Source: Amycolatopsis solani | Lineage (GTDB): Bacteria; Actinomycetota; Actinomycetes; Mycobacteriales; Pseudonocardiaceae | Length of the DNA stretch: 64,000 nt | Direction: 5' to 3' | Assembly (NCBI RefSeq): GCF_033441515.1 | Contig: NZ_JAWQJT010000003.1 | Location: 434,001 to 498,000, forward strand | Shown: one piece after another, positions 61,191 to 64,000 of the stretch | Layout: every line of letters starts with the position of its first letter | Position numbering within the stretch: the first letter of the stretch is position 1 | Position numbers and translations under genes: made by a program | The notes under the pieces: generated by a model | The model's input: only the letters and a program-made list of their open reading frames with translations | Told to the model about the DNA's origin: nothing | The model's database searches: none

Positions 61191-62471
61191 TCAGCCCATC
61201 ACGGTACCCGAGTTCGCGGAATTCCTCTTGCGCCGCCGGGAAAACGCGCCCAGGTCGAGTTCCAGACCCGTGCGCGGCGCCCGGAACCGCACCGGCGAAG
61301 CGTCGTGATCGGCACCGTTCTCGACCCGGTCGATCAGCTCCGCCAGCACCTGCCCGACCACCGGGGCGTTCTTGAACTGGTTGCCGCTGGTCCCGATCGC
61401 GACGTAGAAACCGCCGAGGTCCGTGCGATCGTAGATCGGGGTCCAGTCGTCCGCCACGTCGTAGACGCCCACCACCCCGCGCGCCCGGTTCGGCACCGCC
61501 AGCTCCGGCAGCCGCCGCGCCGCCCGCGTCACCTGGGCCTCGAACACCGCCGCCGTCGGGTGGACGTCGACCGCGTCGGGATCCTCGACCCACCGCAGGG
61601 GGTCGCACTCCGGCTCCGTGCCGCCGACGAGCAGGTCGCCGCCGACCTCGCCGCGGAAGTAGGTGCCGAGGTCCGTGTCCGCCACCGCTGGCCCGCGGTA
61701 CCCCGCCGGGACCGGGACGTGCGCGACCTCCTGCCGCAGCGGGCGCACGCCGACGGTGAAGTCGGCCCCCACCCCGGCCAGCCGGTTCACCGCCCCGGAC
61801 CACGGCCCGGCCGCGTTGACGACCACCCCGCACGCGATCCGGGTGCCGTCCGCCAGCCGGACCGCCGTCACCCGGCCACCGGACTTCTCGACGTCGGCGA
61901 GCGTGGCGCGGAAGCGGAACCGCGCGCCTTCGGCGGCCGCCGCGGCGGCCAGGTTGACCGCCGCCAGCGAAGGATCCGAGACGTACCCCGCGTCCGGGGT
62001 GTACACGCCGCCGAGCGTGCCCCGCGTATCCGCCCAGAACTCCTCGTCCTCGAGGCGTTTCGGCGGCCAGTAGCGGCCGGTGTCGATGCCGGGAACCCGG
62101 TCGGCCAATGTTGCGCTGTCCCATTCTTCGTACGGGACACCGAGCTCGTCGAACAGCGGCAACCACGACCCGCGCGGGGCAGCGTCGACGTCCAGCATCA
62201 CCAACCCGGACCGGCGGAACGTCGCCAGGTCACCGACGTCGTGCCCGAGGTGCCCGGCCCAGTCCCGCCAGCCGAAGTGCGCCTCCCACGCCATCGCCAC
62301 CCCGGCGGCGGTCGAGAAGTTGAACCGCACGACCGCGCTCGACGCCGACGTCGACCCCTGCCCCGCCCCGGGAGCACGGTCCAGCACGACCACCTTCCGC
62401 CCCGCCCGGGCCAGCTCGAGCGCGATCGACGACCCGATCACCCCGGCGCCGACCACCACCACGTCCACCAT
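61191..62471 (-). CDS. FAD-dependent oxidoreductase of the DAO/sarcosine-oxidase family
   Basis: 426 residues. The N-terminal FAD motif VVVVGAGVIGSSIALELARA is intact, with GQGSTSASSAVVRFN near 40, VVNAAGPWSGAV near 222 and the C-terminal FAD segment GGFYVAIGTSGNQFKNAPVV near 360. It oxidises an amine or amino acid with O2, giving an imine and H2O2. It lies between two serine hydrolase genes on the same strand, so it may oxidise an amine or amino acid they release; this is inference. Confidence 0.9.
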   Translation of the reverse strand: MVDVVVVGAGVIGSSIALELARAGRKVVVLDRAPGAGQGSTSASSAVVRFNFSTAAGVAMAWEAHFGWRDWAGHLGHDVGDLATFRRSGLVMLDVDAAPRGSWLPLFDELGVPYEEWDSATLADRVPGIDTGRYWPPKRLEDEEFWADTRGTLGGVYTPDAGYVSDPSLAAVNLAAAAAAEGARFRFRATLADVEKSGGRVTAVRLADGTRIACGVVVNAAGPWSGAVNRLAGVGADFTVGVRPLRQEVAHVPVPAGYRGPAVADTDLGTYFRGEVGGDLLVGGTEPECDPLRWVEDPDAVDVHPTAAVFEAQVTRAARRLPELAVPNRARGVVGVYDVADDWTPIYDRTDLGGFYVAIGTSGNQFKNAPVVGQVLAELIDRVENGADHDASPVRFRAPRTGLELDLGAFSRRRKRNSANSGTVMG

Positions 62472-62567
62472 GCGCGTCCCCTTCGCCGAACGGAATCCGT
62501 GGCGTCAGTCTCGGGCACGGCGGGCGGGAGCACAGTCGACCGTCGTCGTCGATCCGGCATTTCCGGC

Positions 62568-62585
62568 GCGACATCTGTAGTCGCC
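62568..62585. promoter_or_regulatory. Shared hydrolase-region motif (site c)
   Basis: GCGACATCTGTAGTCGC, an imperfect palindrome containing ACAGATGTCG on the minus strand, about 100 bp upstream of the FAD oxidase. Confidence 0.35.
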
Positions 62586-62596
62586 CGGCGGCGGAC

Positions 62597-63967
62597 TCAG
62601 GGTGTCCGCTCGTAAAGCGTCCCCAACCGCACCAGGGTGAAGCGGCCGTCCGGGTCCGGTTCGAAGAACTGCACCGCCACGTGACTCCCGGGGCTGCCGG
62701 TGTCCAGGACGAACCGGCTCCGCTCGCCGTCGACACAGGTGATCGGCACGGCCTGGCCACCGCCGGTTCGGCTGCCCATCAGGCGATCCCATTCGGTCAG
62801 GCCGGCGTCCGGGAGCAACCGCGCGTGAAGCTGCCCGTCGTGCACCTCGACCGCTACCTGCCCGTCGGAGGCCCGGTAGCGGCCGGCGAACCGTGCACCG
62901 TCGACCTCGAAGGGAGATTCAGGTGGAGCGATGGGGGCCGGGCCCTGGACGTCGAAGAACTCGTCGAGGAGCTCCGTGCACAGCGTGGAATGCAGCATCC
63001 CTCCGGTGGAGCTGTTGGTGAGCACCGCCAGCACGACCTTCTGCCCGGGAACGACGTAGAGCGTCGAGTGCATGCCGAGGTTGGCGCCGGAGTGCGTCAG
63101 GACCGGGTCGTCGCCTTCCCGGAAGATCCCCCAGCCGAGCCCGAAGTTCGCGCACCCGGGCAGGCAGCCCCAGAAGTCGTCGTACTGGGGTGTGCGCATC
63201 TGCTCGACGGCCGCCGCCGACAGGAGGGGGTGGCCGTCGAGGTGCATCCGCCCGAAGCGGATCAGGGCTTCGACGTCGAGCCACAAGCGCGAACCGGCCG
63301 GGCCGTACTCGGGCCAGACCCGCAGGCGGGGCACCCGCCTGACCGTCCCGTCCACGACGTGCCCGACGGCGGTCGAGTGGAGCAGCATCTCCTCGGCGTC
63401 CGCCGTCGCGGTCATGCCGAGCGGCTGGAGGATCCGGGAGCGCAAGGCGACGTCGAAGCGTTCGCCCGTGATCACCTCCACCAGGCGTCCGAGGGTGCTC
63501 ATTCCCATGTTGCTGTAGGAAAACCGGCGGCCGGGCTCGCCGGTGACGTTCAGCGTCGCGAGCTCGTCCATCAGCCGTTCGAGCACGTCGTCGCCCGGCG
63601 GGAGGTCCGGCAGGTAGTTGCCGGGCAGGCCGGACGAGTGGGTGAGCAGCATGCGCACGGTGATCGCCGCCGAGCGGTCCGGGTCGGCCGTGGTGAAGCC
63701 GGGGAGGTACGCCGTCACGGGGGCGTCGAGGTCGAGCCGTCCCTCGTCCACCAGGGTCATCGCCAGGGACGCGGTGAGCGTCTTCGTGACGGACCCGGCC
63801 GCGAACAGCGTGCCCGGCAGCACGGGAGCGCCGGTGTCCACGTTGACCGTCCCGGTCTCCGCCCGGACGAGCGTGCCGTCGTGCCACAGCGCGGCCGACG
63901 CACCCGTCACGGTGAACTTCTCCGCCAGCCGGGCCAGCCGCTCGGCGAGTTCGTTCGAGGTGAGCAT
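62597..63967 (-). CDS. Class C beta-lactamase-fold serine hydrolase (2)
   Basis: 456 residues. SxxK is AAGSVTKTL near 58, YxN is FSYSNMGMSTLG near 150 and the third motif region is LTHSGANLG near 290, with the same C-terminal extension (FAGRYRASDGQVAVEV near 370) as its paralogue at 59673. No signal peptide is present. AGGA lies before ATG 63967. The two intact copies on either side of the FAD oxidase look like a duplication around or with that gene. Confidence 0.9.
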   Translation of the reverse strand: MLTSNELAERLARLAEKFTVTGASAALWHDGTLVRAETGTVNVDTGAPVLPGTLFAAGSVTKTLTASLAMTLVDEGRLDLDAPVTAYLPGFTTADPDRSAAITVRMLLTHSSGLPGNYLPDLPPGDDVLERLMDELATLNVTGEPGRRFSYSNMGMSTLGRLVEVITGERFDVALRSRILQPLGMTATADAEEMLLHSTAVGHVVDGTVRRVPRLRVWPEYGPAGSRLWLDVEALIRFGRMHLDGHPLLSAAAVEQMRTPQYDDFWGCLPGCANFGLGWGIFREGDDPVLTHSGANLGMHSTLYVVPGQKVVLAVLTNSSTGGMLHSTLCTELLDEFFDVQGPAPIAPPESPFEVDGARFAGRYRASDGQVAVEVHDGQLHARLLPDAGLTEWDRLMGSRTGGGQAVPITCVDGERSRFVLDTGSPGSHVAVQFFEPDPDGRFTLVRLGTLYERTP

Positions 63968-64000
63968 CAGTCGATCCTGCCAGGTGAAAGGCCACAAGGG

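Noticed and set aside
59673..63967. Class C-like proteins as antibiotic-resistance beta-lactamases
   Set aside because: They lack signal peptides, carry an extra C-terminal domain and sit with peptidase and oxidase genes, as in esterase/aminopeptidase branches.

Overview
The window is very GC-rich DNA (third codon positions almost all G or C, GTG and TTG starts common, 1-8 bp overlaps between operon genes) from an actinomycete. The SigK/RskA/MPT83-like module, an IniB-like protein beside an IniR-like regulator, the many IclR regulators and the aromatic-catabolism genes fit a Pseudonocardiaceae-type organism such as Amycolatopsis; the genus is inference. No rRNA, tRNA, CRISPR array or complete transposon was found.

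1-24.2 kb is a catabolic region. After an arginase-family gene (cut by the window edge) with its GntR/FCD regulator, an IclR regulator faces a lower meta-cleavage operon (2-oxopent-4-enoate hydratase, acylating acetaldehyde dehydrogenase, 4-hydroxy-2-oxovalerate aldolase). Next come an alpha/beta hydrolase-MFS-LLM oxidoreductase operon, a second IclR gene, a CoA ligase/CoA transferase/enoyl-CoA hydratase operon, a 7Fe ferredoxin with a ferredoxin reductase, and a tightly stitched operon: CarAa-like Rieske oxygenase, MhpB-like extradiol dioxygenase, M20-like protein lacking most metal ligands, hydrolase, 37-residue microprotein, second hydrolase, MDR dehydrogenase. A third IclR gene and a secreted carboxylesterase follow. 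A shared motif (CGSTGAGCGGACC) precedes four of these transcription units and suggests one IclR regulon. Three copies of a covarying palindrome (GTGAGTGTT...AACACTCAC) sit between genes here.

24.2-35.6 kb is an acid-sugar/glycoside region: HpaI-type aldolase, aldo/keto reductase, four-carbon acid sugar kinase, PdxA2-like dehydrogenase, DeoR regulator, a BNR sialidase-like protein and a peptide/oligosaccharide-type ABC importer. The two divergent promoter regions carry the same pair of operators at the same spacing.

35.7-42.2 kb is a SigK module: Tat-exported ferritin-like protein, anti-sigma factor, SigK, membrane molybdopterin oxidoreductase, MPT83-like fasciclin lipoprotein, an anti-sigma-type ATPase and a broken fasciclin paralogue. 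Five promoters of the form CC(A/C)AT(C/A)C-N15/16-(C/T/A)CGAA precede these genes.

42.3-49.7 kb holds the IniB-like protein and its LuxR/ATPase neighbour, a STAS protein, and a GntR-controlled ABC-2 exporter operon. 49.7-64 kb is rich in hydrolases (DUF885 peptidase, frameshifted esterase, amidohydrolase, S9 peptidase, two intact and one decayed class C beta-lactamase-like genes), with a FAD oxidase, an MFS exporter and TetR and PucR regulators.
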